Source of the DNA: Actinomadura sp. NBRC 104412
GTDB taxonomy: Bacteria > Actinomycetota > Actinomycetes > Streptosporangiales > Streptosporangiaceae
Direction: 5' to 3'
DNA: 64,000 bases
NCBI RefSeq assembly: GCF_030269515.1
Contig: NZ_BSTM01000002.1
Coordinates: 1-64,000 of the forward strand
Made by a program: the position numbers and the translations under genes. Positions 8,777-19,024 of the stretch are shown here, one piece after another. Within the stretch, counting starts at the first letter, position 1; the number at the start of each line of letters is the position of its first letter. Under the pieces are notes generated by a model. The model worked only from the letters and a program-made list of their open reading frames with translations. It made no database searches and was not told where the DNA came from.

Positions 8777-9927
8777 GCTTCGTCGAGAGCGACGAGCGGC
8801 GGGCCCTGCGCGCCGCCGTCGCGGACCTGGGAGCCAAGTACGGCTCCTCCTACTACGTCGAGAAGGCCAGGTCCGGGCGGAAGACCCGGGAGCTGTGGGA
8901 GGAGGCGGGACGGCTCGGCTACCTGGGCGTCAACGTCCCGGAGCAGTACGGCGGCGGAGGCGGCGGCATCGGCGACCTCGCGGTGGTGGCCGAGGAACTG
9001 GCGGCGGCCGGATGCCCCCTGCTGCTCATGGTGGTCTCCCCGGCGATCTGCGCCACGATCATCGCCAGGTCCGGCACCGAGGACCAGCGGAGGCGGTGGC
9101 TGCCGGGGTTCGCCGACGGCTCGGTGACCATGGCGTTCGCGATCACCGAGCCGGACGCGGGGTCCAACACGCACCGCATCACCACCACCGCCCGCCGAGA
9201 CGGCGACGGCTGGGTGCTGACCGGCCAGAAGACGTTCATCTCGGGAGTGGACGAGGCGGACGCCGTCATGGTCGTCGCCCGCACGCACGACCGGGAGGGC
9301 AACCTGCGGCCCTCGCTGTTCATCGTCCCGGTGGACGCGCCCGGCTTCACCCGCACGCAGATCCCGATGGAGATCCTGTCGCCGGAGAAGCAGTTCACCT
9401 GCCACCTGGACGATGTGCGCCTCCCGTACGAGGCGCTGGTCGGGGACGAGGACGGCGGGATGCTCCAGCTGTTCGCCGGGCTCAACCCCGAGCGGATCAT
9501 GGCGTCGGCGATGGGCGCGGGCATCGGGCGGCTGGCGCTGGACCGGGCGACCGCCTACGCCAGGGACCGGCAGGTGTTCAGGACGCCGATCGGCGCGCAC
9601 CAGGGGCTGGCGCATCCCCTGGCCGCCGCCAAGATCGAGCTGGAGCTGGCCCGGCTGATGACGCAGAAGGCCGCCTGGCTGTACGACCAGGGCGACGACA
9701 TGGGCGCCGGGGAGGCCGCGAACATGGCCAAGTACGCCACCGCCGAGGCCGCCGTCCACTGTGTCGACCAGGCCATCCAGACCCACGGCGGCAACGGCCT
9801 CACCACCGAGTACGGGGTCGGGATGCTCGCCGGGGTGGTACGGCTGCTGCGCATCGCGCCGGTCAGCCGTGAGATGATCCTCAACTTCGTGGCCCAGCAC
9901 TCCCTGGGTCTTCCCAAGTCGTACTGA
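8773..9927 (+). CDS. Acyl-CoA dehydrogenase
   Basis: A 384-residue flavoenzyme of the acyl-CoA dehydrogenase family. The FAD/substrate segment [12 protein letters not shown] (about 119-130) and the C-terminal [17 protein letters not shown] (about 336-352) are diagnostic; [18 protein letters not shown] marks the helical core. In the operon it would oxidise an acyl-CoA to the 2,3-enoyl-CoA that the carboxylase then acts upon, as AtuD/LiuA do in citronellol and leucine routes. The start is ATGA-coupled to the alpha subunit. Its 3' end overlaps the tail of the convergent kinase gene by 47 bases. The true acyl chain is not readable from sequence. Confidence 0.92.
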   Translation: MSFVESDERRALRAAVADLGAKYGSSYYVEKARSGRKTRELWEEAGRLGYLGVNVPEQYGGGGGGIGDLAVVAEELAAAGCPLLLMVVSPAICATIIARSGTEDQRRRWLPGFADGSVTMAFAITEPDAGSNTHRITTTARRDGDGWVLTGQKTFISGVDEADAVMVVARTHDREGNLRPSLFIVPVDAPGFTRTQIPMEILSPEKQFTCHLDDVRLPYEALVGDEDGGMLQLFAGLNPERIMASAMGAGIGRLALDRATAYARDRQVFRTPIGAHQGLAHPLAAAKIELELARLMTQKAAWLYDQGDDMGAGEAANMAKYATAEAAVHCVDQAIQTHGGNGLTTEYGVGMLAGVVRLLRIAPVSREMILNFVAQHSLGLPKSY

Positions 9928-10486
9928 GCACGTTCGCGGCGATCTGCTCGTCCAGGGGAACGGGCGCGGCGAGGCGGTTGTCGATCGGGATGTGCGGGAC
10001 GGGCGGCGGCTCCTCCGGGCGCATCCGCTCGATGAAGGCCCCGAAGGCGGCGAGCTTGCCGGTGTCGCGTGGCGATCCGCGCGCCGACAGCCGGTGCCGC
10101 AGCGTCTCGGGGTCGCTACGGATCCAGACGAGGCTCACCCGCGGCCCGCCCAGCTCGGCCACCCATTCCCGCCAGCGCCGCGGTGAACGGATCTGCGTGG
10201 TGAACGGGCCGGTCAGCAGGACCGGGCACCCGTTGGCGCGGACCTCCCGCGCGGTGGCGGTCATGCCCGCATACTCGTGGCGTTTGACATGCTCGTCATA
10301 CCAGGGACCCTCCCGCTCTCCCGGGTCGCGGCCGTGGGCCTCCAGGACGGCGGCGACGAACGAGCCGTACATGGTGTCCTTGTCCAGCAGCGCCGGAGCG
10401 GGGCGCAGCCGGTCCAGCAGCAGCCCGGCCACGGTCGTCTTCCCGGACCCCGGCGGCCCCGCCACCACCCACACCGTGCCGCTCAT
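9881..10486 (-). CDS. P-loop AAA family kinase-like ATPase
   Basis: A 201-residue P-loop protein with Walker [10 protein letters not shown] at about 10-18 directly at the N-terminus and a kinase-like layout resembling shikimate/gluconate or small zeta-toxin-type kinases. [12 protein letters not shown] resembles the acceptor-side Asp region, and [15 protein letters not shown] could be the lid. Substrate is not recognisable. It runs against the acyl-CoA dehydrogenase gene, their 3' ends overlapping by 47 bases, so it is probably not part of that pathway. Upstream lies a tandem hairpin repeat. Length is normal for a single-domain nucleotide or metabolite kinase. Confidence 0.7.
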   Translation of the reverse strand: MSGTVWVVAGPPGSGKTTVAGLLLDRLRPAPALLDKDTMYGSFVAAVLEAHGRDPGEREGPWYDEHVKRHEYAGMTATAREVRANGCPVLLTGPFTTQIRSPRRWREWVAELGGPRVSLVWIRSDPETLRHRLSARGSPRDTGKLAAFGAFIERMRPEEPPPVPHIPIDNRLAAPVPLDEQIAANVLSTTWEDPGSAGPRS

Positions 10487-10595
10487 GCTCCGCCGCTCAT
10501 GCTGTGTTGTTCCTGGGGGTGGTCCCCAGACCCCCCGAACGGCTCCGCCGTCATGCTGTGTTGTTCCTGGGGGCGGTCCCCCAGACCCCCCGAAC
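10487..10595. repeat. Tandem 54-55-bp palindromic repeat, two copies
   Basis: Two adjacent copies, 10487-10540 and 10542-10595, fill most of the 118-base gap between the kinase gene and the enolase-family gene. Each reads GCTCCGCCG then TCATGCTGTGTTGTTC, then CTGGGGG-YGGT-CCCCAG and ACCCCCCGAAC. The G-rich and C-rich halves form a 6-7 bp hairpin with a four- to five-base loop. The copies differ by only a few bases. The second copy ends 9 bases from the enolase-family stop codon. Possible roles are a terminator-like or REP-like element. Confidence 0.85.
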
Positions 10596-10604
10596 GCTTC
10601 GCGC

Positions 10605-11681
10605 TCACGCTGGGATGCGGAGCCGGCGGCTGGCCAGGCGCTCGATCCGGGCCAGGTCGATCTCGTGGCCGAGGCCCGGCTGGGTGTACGGGACGCCGAC
10701 CACGCCGCCGGACGAGCGCACCGGCGGGGACACGAACACCGGGCCCCCGGCCGGGTCGGACACCTCGCTCGGCAGCGTCACGCCCGGCAGCGCGGCCAGC
10801 GCCACCGCGGCGGCCTGCGCGATGCCGAACGCGCCCGTGCCGGTGCACCACACGTCCCACCCGGCCGCGTACGCCAGGTCGTGGGCGCTGCGCGCCGCGG
10901 TGAGCCCGCCGAGGCGGGCGGCGCTCAGGTCCAGGACGCGGCCCGCCTCGCGGGAGATCGCCGCGTCCAGGGTGTCCAGATCGCCGATGCCGGGCGCCAG
11001 CGCCGTGCCGATCTGCCGCTGGAGCCGTGCGTGCGCCCCCAGGTCGGCGGCGGGGAACGGGCGGACGATCGCCAGCAGCCCGTAGGCGTCCAGGCCCTCC
11101 AGGATGGCCAGGTGCTCGGGCGTCTCGCGGTAGGCGTGCCCGGCGTCGGCGACCAGGGCCAGGGCGGGGAACGCCCGGCGGATCTCCCGCACCGGCTCGA
11201 TGTCCCAGCCGGGACGCACGTCCACCGTGACCCGCGTGTGCCCGGCGCCGACCGCCTGGTTGACACGGCTCACCACCGACTCCAGCAGCGGTTCGGGGCT
11301 GAGCCGGGCACCCGTCACGATCGAGGTGCGGGTGCCGCCCAGCGCGTGCGCGAGCGGCAGCCCCCTGGCCCGGCACCACAGGTCCCAGCAGGCCATGTCG
11401 ATCGCGGCGGCCGCGCCGCGGCAGCCCAGGTCGGCCGCCGCCGACACGTCCTCGGGACGTTCCAGATCGAGGCCGATCAGCGCGGGACCCATCCGCTCCT
11501 GGATATCGGCCCACACCTCGTCGGCGCCCGAGCCGTCACCGGCGGAGCCGTTCAGCGCGGCCTCGCCCCAGCCCACGGCGTCGTCCCGCGCCGTCAGCCG
11601 CACCAGGACGCTCTCGGGGCGGCGGCCCCGCGGCATCGCCACCCGGAACGCGTCGCAGCCCTGGATCTGGGGCACCCGCAC
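10605..11681 (-). CDS. Enolase-superfamily (MenC/NSAR-like) protein lacking catalytic residues
   Basis: A 358-residue protein that aligns over its length with o-succinylbenzoate synthase/N-acylamino acid racemases: N-terminal capping domain to about 120, then a TIM barrel with [16 protein letters not shown] (157-172), GLLAIVRPF (201-209) and [14 protein letters not shown] (257-270). The key residues appear lost. The catalytic K-x-K is T152-V-D154. The metal ligand of I-E-Q-P is V206. The L-D-E-S ligand region reads APGIG (229-233). The Lys of N-I-K-P is S253. Only Asp179 remains. It is thus probably not a working metal-dependent racemase or synthase. Start GTG 11681; GTG 11675 has the better-spaced GAGAGG. 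No men genes are adjacent. Confidence 0.75.
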   Translation of the reverse strand: MRVPQIQGCDAFRVAMPRGRRPESVLVRLTARDDAVGWGEAALNGSAGDGSGADEVWADIQERMGPALIGLDLERPEDVSAAADLGCRGAAAAIDMACWDLWCRARGLPLAHALGGTRTSIVTGARLSPEPLLESVVSRVNQAVGAGHTRVTVDVRPGWDIEPVREIRRAFPALALVADAGHAYRETPEHLAILEGLDAYGLLAIVRPFPAADLGAHARLQRQIGTALAPGIGDLDTLDAAISREAGRVLDLSAARLGGLTAARSAHDLAYAAGWDVWCTGTGAFGIAQAAAVALAALPGVTLPSEVSDPAGGPVFVSPPVRSSGGVVGVPYTQPGLGHEIDLARIERLASRRLRIPA

Positions 11682-11775
11682 CGCCTCTCGACCGGCAGAA
11701 GTCCGTACCCCTCCATGATCCCCCCTTCGCGGACCTGGGAAGACATCGGCGCCCGCCCGGGCGCGGCAAGCCGCG

Positions 11776-12210
11776 TCAGAGACGCCGCAGGGGGCGTCTG
11801 GTGTAGCCGCCGTCCGCCAGGCCCGCGAGACGCTCGAACGGGTTGTAGGACGAGTAGTCGCCGCACAGCACCAGCGACACGCCCGCGCACACCAGGTAGA
11901 GGGGGATCATGACCACGCCGAGGCACCAGGCGTACTGGGTCGAGTGGCGGGCCTCGTGGCGCAGCAGCCGCGGCCGTTCCAGCAGGGTCCGCGCCTCCCG
12001 GCGGGCCAGGATCACGTTGCCGACCGTGAACACCGGCGCGGCCGGGAGGGGAAGGCGGTAGCCGCCCGTGACGAGCAGGCCGTCCGGACCGCGCAGCAGG
12101 CGGGCGCCGCCGGGTTCCGGGCGGGTGGCGACCGCGGCCAGCAGCAACCCCAGCGGCGTCGACAGGTTCACCACGTTGACCACCTGCCGGACGCGGTGCG
12201 CGGGGTTCAC
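11776..12210 (-). CDS. Small membrane-associated protein with HEARH (HExxH) motif
   Basis: A protein of about 144 residues starting just after the LCP gene stop. Visible features are a short hydrophobic N-terminal stretch (STPLGLLLAAV), a segment with FTVGNVILARR, the motif LLRHEARHSTQYA, a strong transmembrane helix directly after it (about 18 residues, GVVMIPLYLVCAGVSLVL), and a C-terminal YNPFERLAGLADGGY. HExxH followed by a helix suggests a zinc site, but no third ligand is evident and protease activity is unproven. GTG 12210 begins 11 bases after the LCP stop, so the two are likely co-transcribed. Start is uncertain; GTG codons further in are possible. Confidence 0.65.
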   Translation of the reverse strand: MNPAHRVRQVVNVVNLSTPLGLLLAAVATRPEPGGARLLRGPDGLLVTGGYRLPLPAAPVFTVGNVILARREARTLLERPRLLRHEARHSTQYAWCLGVVMIPLYLVCAGVSLVLCGDYSSYNPFERLAGLADGGYTRRPLRRL

Positions 12211-12221
12211 CTGAGTGCCCG

Positions 12222-13676
12222 TCAGTGGGGGCAGGTGGCTTCGAGCGAGACCGGTTTGCTCTGCGGCTTGGTCGCCTTGGGAGAGGAAGACGTGCCGGGG
12301 GTCCGGCTGCGGGTCGGGGAGGCCGAGGGGGACGGGGTGGGCTGCCCTTCCTCCGCGATGGCCCGCGCCGCCAGCTTGCGGATCAGCGCGAAGTCGGGGT
12401 TGCCGGTGTGGATCAGCGGCGGGACGAACTGCAGGCTGTCGATCCTCGCGCCGTCCTTGACCTTGCCCGACAGGGTGACGAACGCCGGCAGCAGCTCCTG
12501 CGGGATGTCGGTGGAGATGGTGCGCTTGGCGGCGGCGGCCAGCTTGTCGAAGCTGGTCAGCACCGTCGCCGGGTCGGCCTGCTTGGCGATGGCGGCCAGC
12601 AGGCACTTCTGCCGCCCCATCCGGGTGTAGTCGTCGCTGTTGGTGCGCGAGCGCCCGTACCAGAGGGCCTCCTTGCCCTTCAGGACGCGGTTGCCGGCGG
12701 GCAGCACCTGGCCCCGCAGCCCGTACGGGATCGGCTCGGGGATGTTGATCCGGACGCCGCCCATGGCGTCGATGATGTCGGCGAAGCCGAACATGTCGAC
12801 GAGGATGTAGTAGTCGACCGGCTGCCCGAGTATCCCGCCGATCGTGGCCTTGAGCAGCTCGGGGCCGCGCCGGTTCTTGCGGGCGCCCGGCACCACGTCG
12901 GGATGGTCCTCGGCGTACTGGTACACCTCGTTCAGCAGGCCGGGCGTTCCGGCGCCGTCGCCGGTGAAGCCGTAGGGGAAGCGGTCGCGGGCAGGGCCCG
13001 GCGGCATCGGGAAGTTCTCCAGGTTGCGCGGCAGGCTCAGCAGCACCGTGTCGCCGGTGCGGGTGTTGATGCTGGCCAGCGTCATGCTGTCGGTGCGCAC
13101 GCCGGACCGGTTGCGGGCGGCGTCGCCGCCCAGCAGCAGCACGTTGACCCGGGCCTGGCCGTTCCACGGATCCTTGGCGTCGATCTTGCGGCCGTCGCCG
13201 CCACCGGCCTGGAAGATGCTGGTGAGCGCGTCCCGGGCCAGGTAGGTGCTGTAGGCGCCCCAGGAGACGGGGACGGCCACGGCGAAGCAGAGCACGGCCA
13301 CCGCCACCGCGCCCGCGGTGCCGGCGCCGAGCGACAGCGAGCTGGGGCGCAGTAGCTGGTACGAGCGGATCACGACGGTGACCCAGACCAGGCCGAGCAG
13401 CAGGATCGCGCCCGCGGCGCCCGAGAGCAGCTCCGGCCGCACCGCCAGGTCCATCAGCTCGTTCAGATCGGCGCGTAAGATCGCGCCCGCCACCCCCGCG
13501 GCCGCCGCCAGCAGCAGATAGAGGGACAGCAGCAGCCAGCCGGCCACCCGGCGCCCCGTGGCCAGGTGCGCGATGCCCCAGACCAGGGCTGAGGCCAGGG
13601 TGAGGGCCAGCGCTCGGGAGAGACCGGGCTCGGCGGCACCGGGCCGGTCACGCCGGCCGGCACGTCGACTCGCCAT
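12222..13676 (-). CDS. LytR-CpsA-Psr (LCP) family cell-wall glycopolymer ligase
   Basis: A 484-residue membrane protein. N-terminal hydrophobic segments lie near 25-40, 45-65, 85-105 and 115-140. The LCP domain follows at about 170-370, with NVLLLGGDAARNRSGVRTDS, TDSMTLASINTRTG, SLPRNLENFPMP, VDMFGFADIIDAMGGV and GKEALWYGRSRTNSDDYTRMGRQ carrying the conserved Arg and Asp residues. The C-terminal tail is Ser/Thr/Pro/Lys-rich. LCP enzymes transfer undecaprenyl-linked glycopolymers to peptidoglycan at the outer membrane face. ATG 13676 has GGAG 5 bases upstream and is preferred over a TTG at 13694. Leu67 is a TTA codon. Confidence 0.93.
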   Translation of the reverse strand: MASRRAGRRDRPGAAEPGLSRALALTLASALVWGIAHLATGRRVAGWLLLSLYLLLAAAAGVAGAILRADLNELMDLAVRPELLSGAAGAILLLGLVWVTVVIRSYQLLRPSSLSLGAGTAGAVAVAVLCFAVAVPVSWGAYSTYLARDALTSIFQAGGGDGRKIDAKDPWNGQARVNVLLLGGDAARNRSGVRTDSMTLASINTRTGDTVLLSLPRNLENFPMPPGPARDRFPYGFTGDGAGTPGLLNEVYQYAEDHPDVVPGARKNRRGPELLKATIGGILGQPVDYYILVDMFGFADIIDAMGGVRINIPEPIPYGLRGQVLPAGNRVLKGKEALWYGRSRTNSDDYTRMGRQKCLLAAIAKQADPATVLTSFDKLAAAAKRTISTDIPQELLPAFVTLSGKVKDGARIDSLQFVPPLIHTGNPDFALIRKLAARAIAEEGQPTPSPSASPTRSRTPGTSSSPKATKPQSKPVSLEATCPH

Positions 13677-14118
13677 CTGCGCTCCGATCCCCAACGCGCG
13701 GTGAGCCCACGCGTGCCCTACATCTATGGACGCGCATAACCGGCGAGGAGTTGCCAGGCGGCCGACCCTGCCGGGCGCGGATGGCGCCGCCTTGGCGCGG
13801 CTCCGGCCCCGTCCAGGCGTCGCGGCCCGTCTCAGGAAACCCCGTCCGGCCCCTGGTGCGGCCCGGCGGCCGATCCGCCACGGCGCCCAGGGACGCGATT
13901 AACGCGATCTTAGCGGGGAGCGGCCCCAGGCCGGTGATCTCCCCGCATCTCGGCGGGGAACGCCCGGCCCCCGCGCCGGGGCGCGGCACCGTCCTCGAAC
14001 GTGCCGCATCCGCCCGATCATGGGGCGGTGCGGCCACGACCGCGCCCCGTCACGGCGGTGGCGGCCTTCGTCACGGGATTCGGTCATGTCGGAGGGTGCG
14101 GGCGTGTCCGCCCGAAGA
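13677..14118. other. Intergenic region upstream of the LCP gene
   Basis: About 440 bases between GuaB1 and the LCP gene, both read leftwards. No credible coding frame was found. A relatively AT-rich patch lies near 13897-13915 and may belong to the LCP promoter, but no boxes could be assigned with confidence. Confidence 0.4.
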
Positions 14119-15579
<1,461 letters not shown>

Positions 15580-15805
15580 TCAGAGTCCGGGGGTCGCAGT
15601 GGCTGGACCACCGTCCATTCTGCGTCATATCTCCGGGTGCTCCGGCCGGGCGCCGCGAGGAACCGGCCGGGTGGGCACTCCGGGCTCCCCTTGGCCCTGC
15701 CCCGAGGTGACGATGAGGTGGCGGCGGGGTGCCCTTCGCAAGCGATCCGGGCGTCCGGTGCGTAACCAGAGGTGCCGCCGGGATGCAACGGATTTGAGTG
15801 CAACG

Positions 15806-15836
15806 AGAGGTTACTCTCGGAGTAAAGTTACCTCTT
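15806..15836. promoter_or_regulatory. Inverted repeat between guaB1 and the Lrp gene
   Basis: TTACTC-TCG-GAGTAA (15811-15825) is a perfect 6-3-6 palindrome nested in outer AGAGG and CCTCT arms, about 250 bases upstream of guaB1 and 480 before the Lrp gene. It is an operator-like sequence of unknown owner. The rest of the 752-base gap (15556-16307) shows no gene. Confidence 0.45.
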
Positions 15837-16215
15837 GACGATCCTGCGTGCGCGATGCAGTTTTCTTACATGTGCCTCGCGCGGAAGACCATCCCCCGCG
15901 GGAGGCGTCACAGCAGAACACCGGGAGCAGCGCATGCAGGTCACGCAGGTGAACCCGGTGCGCCGCGCCCGCCCGTGCCCCGGCGCGCCGCGCGGGGCCA
16001 ATGGGCCCCGCACCGGTCACGAGCCTGACCGGCGCCGGGCCGCGCACGGCGATCCCCGCAGCCCCGCCCCGTACCGTGACGTCGCCCCACGGTCCGGGAC
16101 CCGCGCGGCGATCGATGCCACGTTGCGGTGCCGTGGCGGTACGCCCGGCGCCGCATTCGTCGCCGCAGGGGCCGCCGGCCGACGCTTCGACGGCCCGCGA
16201 CCCCGGCGAACACGG

Positions 16216-16264
16216 GCAAGATCAATATTTAACGACGCACCCCGCCGGAATGGAATGATCTTGC
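16216..16264. promoter_or_regulatory. Spaced 9-bp inverted repeat in front of the Lrp gene
   Basis: GCAAGATCA (16216-16224) and TGATCTTGC (16256-16264) are perfect reverse complements with a 31-base AT-richer spacer that includes ATATTTAACG, a plausible -10 region. The arms are 40 bases centre to centre, about four helical turns, suited to an oligomeric Lrp-type regulator binding its own promoter. Confidence 0.55.
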
Positions 16265-16307
16265 AGTTGTCAGCAAATCGAGTAATCGCGTGCCGAGGAG
16301 GAGAGCC

Positions 16308-17219
16308 GTGCTGGATGCGGTCGACGAAGTGCTCGTCCGCGAGCTCCAGCGGGATGGCCGGGCGACGTTCCAGGCGCTGGCCGACCGGGTGGGGTTGTCC
16401 CGCACGGCCGTGCGGGCACGGGTGCAGCACCTTCTCGAGACCGAGGTCGTCCGGGTCGTGGGCATCGTGCACGCCGCGGTCGTCGGCGCCGAGGCCATCG
16501 GGCACGTCTCGGTCGCCGTGGACGGGTCGGCCCGCGAGGTCGCCGCGACCATCGCCCAGCGCGCCGCGGTCAGCTTCACCGCGCTGACCGCAGGCCCCCA
16601 CGACCTGGTCGCGCAGGTGCGCACCCGCGACGACGCGTCGCTGGCCGCCGAGGTCGACGCCATCCGCGCCGTGCCCGGCGTGCGCTCGGCCGAGGTGTTC
16701 CGGTCGGTGTCCACTGTGCGCGACGCCCACGCCGTGGTGCGAGAGCTGGGCGACATCGCCCTCGACGACATCGACTGGCGGCTGCTGCGGGAGCTGCAAC
16801 GCGACGGCCGCGCCCCCTACACACGTCTCGCCCACATCATCGGCCTGTCCCAGGCCGCCACGCGCGCCCGGGTGGTACGGCTGATGCGCTCGGGCGTCAT
16901 CCAGGTGACCGGCCTGGCCGACCCGCTCGCCCTCGGTGCGGCCGAGCTCGGCGGCTTCGGGCTGGTGGTCACCGGGGGGCTGCACCGCGTCGCCGAGGCC
17001 GTCGCCGAGCAGGAGGGCGTGCGCTACCTGGCGACCGGGTTCGGGCGGTACGACATCGTCGGCCAGGCCGAGGCGCGCTCCCGCGCCGAGATGGTCGCCG
17101 TCCTGGACGCCATCCGTGCCGTGCCGGGCGCCACCGTGCGCGAGTCCTGGCACCACCTGGACGTCATCAAGGAGTCCTACGCCGTCGAACTGCCCGACAA
17201 GCGGCTCAACGGCCAGTAG
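16308..17219 (+). CDS. Lrp/AsnC family regulator with two tandem HTH-RAM modules
   Basis: A 303-residue protein made of two consecutive Lrp/AsnC units. Unit one has an HTH at about 1-45 (LVRELQRDGRATFQALADRV, SRTAVRARVQHL) and a ligand-binding ferredoxin-like domain to about 135. Unit two repeats this from about 147 (DIDWRLLRELQRDGRAPYTR, SQAATRARVVRL) with its own domain ending at about 280. Such double Lrp proteins are common in actinobacteria and usually respond to amino acids or related small molecules. GTG 16308 is favoured because GAGGAGGA lies immediately upstream; a GTG at 16290 would overlap that site. A spaced inverted repeat upstream suggests autoregulation. Confidence 0.85.
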   Translation: MLDAVDEVLVRELQRDGRATFQALADRVGLSRTAVRARVQHLLETEVVRVVGIVHAAVVGAEAIGHVSVAVDGSAREVAATIAQRAAVSFTALTAGPHDLVAQVRTRDDASLAAEVDAIRAVPGVRSAEVFRSVSTVRDAHAVVRELGDIALDDIDWRLLRELQRDGRAPYTRLAHIIGLSQAATRARVVRLMRSGVIQVTGLADPLALGAAELGGFGLVVTGGLHRVAEAVAEQEGVRYLATGFGRYDIVGQAEARSRAEMVAVLDAIRAVPGATVRESWHHLDVIKESYAVELPDKRLNGQ

Positions 17220-17286
17220 CGCACAAGGAGGCGGCAGGGAGGCCGAGGCGGCAGGGGGCGCGGAAGGCCGCGCCCCACCGCGCCCC

Positions 17287-17324
17287 ACCGGTCAGGGCCT
17301 ACCGGTCAGGGCCTACGGGTCAGG
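17287..17324. repeat. Short tandem repeat, about 2.7 copies of 14 bp
   Basis: ACCGGTCAGGGCCT occurs at 17287-17300 and 17301-17314, followed by a degenerate third copy. It lies between the convergent Lrp and antiporter genes and runs into the antiporter stop codon (17320-17322). Confidence 0.8.
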
Positions 17325-18942
17325 GACGGTTGAGGGCCGCCTCCTCCAGGTCCAGCTCGTGCAGGACGCGTTCCAGCACCTCGTCGTCGATGCGGCGCTG
17401 GTCGCGCATCTCGATGAACACGCCGCGCTCGGCGGCCAGCATCTCCCGGCGCAGCCGCCGGTAGGCGCTGCTGGGCGTCTCCATCCCGCCCATGGCCGTG
17501 CCGCCGCCGAGCTGCTCCCACGCCGACCGCTGCCGGTGCTCGGCCAACTGCCGCAGCCGTTCCACCACCGCCTGGTCCGGTTGCTCCTCCTCCTCGGCCA
17601 GCAGCTCGTCCAGCCGCCGCAGCGCCGCGTTGGCCGCGGCGTGCTGCGCGCCCGCCTCCGACACGGTGTCGCTGTACTGCTCGCGGTCGCTGCCGACCCC
17701 CAGCCTCCGGATCAGCGCCGGGAACGTCAGCCCCTGCACCAGCAGCGTCGCCAGCACCGTGGTGAAGGTCAGGAACAGGATCAGCTCGCGCGCCGGGAAC
17801 GGCCGCCCGGCCTCGTCGGTGAACGGGATCGCGAACGCCGCCGCCAGCGACACCACGCCCCGCATCCCCGCCCAGGCGACCACGACCCGGCCGCCCACGG
17901 GGACCGGGCCGGACTCCCCGCGCCCCATCACCCGCGCGACCCGCAGCCGCAGCGAGGTGACCGCGAACACGTAGACGAACCTGGCCAGCACCACCAGGCC
18001 GAAGATCGCCGAGGCCCAGACGGCCAGGCTCGTCCACTCGTACCGGGGCGACAGGCCCTGGACCACCAGCGGAAGCTGCAGCCCGATCAGCAGGAACACC
18101 ACCGACTCCAGCACGAAGATCAGCACTTTCCAGAAGGCTCGGCCGATCAGCCGGGTCGCGGCGGGCGCCTCGGGGAACCGGTGCCCCAGGTACAGGCCGC
18201 TCACCACCACCGCGATCACGCCGGAGGACTGCGCCGCCTCGGCGATCAGGTACGCGGCGAACGGCGCCGCCAGCACCATCGCCTTCTCCACCAGCGGATC
18301 CCGCAACCGGGTGCGCAGCCAGTGCAGCGGCGGCCCCAGCGCCAGCCCCACCACCGTGCCGAGCACCGCCGCCATCAGGAACTCCCGGACCCCGTCCAGC
18401 AGCGTGAACCCGGCGCCCACGGCGGCGGCCACCGCCACCCGCAGCGCCGTCAGCGCGGTCGCGTCGTTGAACAGGCTCTCGCCGACCAGGATCGTCACGG
18501 TCCGGCGCGGGAGTCCCAGCCGCCGCGCCACGCTCACCGCCGCCACCGCGTCCGGCGGCGCGACGATCGCGCCCAGCGCGAACGCCGCCGGCAGCGGCAG
18601 CCCGGGGACCATCAGATGCGCCGCGTACCCGATGACGAGCGTGGTGACCAGCACCAGTCCCACCGACAGCAGCACGATCGAGGAGCTGTTCCGCCGCAGG
18701 TTGATGGTGGAGCTCTCCCACGCGGCCGAGAACAGGAGCGGAGGCAGGAAGAAGAACAGGACGAGATGGGGGTCGAGCTCGACGTGCGGCACGCCCGGCA
18801 GGAACGAGAGCACCAGGCCCCCGATCACCAGCACCAGCGGAGACGACAGGCCGACCCGGCGCGCGAACGCCGCCACCATCAGCGCGCTGACCGGCACCGC
18901 CAGCAGCCACAGGGCCTCAGTAGCCTTCACGAGGCGCATCAT
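17320..18942 (-). CDS. Na+/H+ antiporter of the CPA1 (NhaP/YjcE) family
   Basis: A 540-residue polytopic membrane protein with about twelve hydrophobic segments in the first 410 residues and a charged cytoplasmic tail of about 120 residues. Family motifs include FFFLPPLLFSAAWE, GAIVAPPDAVAAVSVARRLGLP with paired Asp-containing helix, and GESLFNDATALTALR with the ion-binding Asn-Asp. It exchanges protons for Na+ (or K+) across the cytoplasmic membrane. The tail contains a glutamate-rich EEEEQPDQ stretch. ATG 18942 is followed immediately by a second ATG, and no strong ribosome site distinguishes them. It stands alone between convergent and same-strand regulators. Confidence 0.9.
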   Translation of the reverse strand: MMRLVKATEALWLLAVPVSALMVAAFARRVGLSSPLVLVIGGLVLSFLPGVPHVELDPHLVLFFFLPPLLFSAAWESSTINLRRNSSSIVLLSVGLVLVTTLVIGYAAHLMVPGLPLPAAFALGAIVAPPDAVAAVSVARRLGLPRRTVTILVGESLFNDATALTALRVAVAAAVGAGFTLLDGVREFLMAAVLGTVVGLALGPPLHWLRTRLRDPLVEKAMVLAAPFAAYLIAEAAQSSGVIAVVVSGLYLGHRFPEAPAATRLIGRAFWKVLIFVLESVVFLLIGLQLPLVVQGLSPRYEWTSLAVWASAIFGLVVLARFVYVFAVTSLRLRVARVMGRGESGPVPVGGRVVVAWAGMRGVVSLAAAFAIPFTDEAGRPFPARELILFLTFTTVLATLLVQGLTFPALIRRLGVGSDREQYSDTVSEAGAQHAAANAALRRLDELLAEEEEQPDQAVVERLRQLAEHRQRSAWEQLGGGTAMGGMETPSSAYRRLRREMLAAERGVFIEMRDQRRIDDEVLERVLHELDLEEAALNRP

Positions 18943-19024
18943 GACACGCGGCCACGGCCTAGCGTCACAGCGGGCGCGGCGGCATCCCTATACGAGATTG
19001 ATCCGGTTGCGGGCGCGCGCCGAG

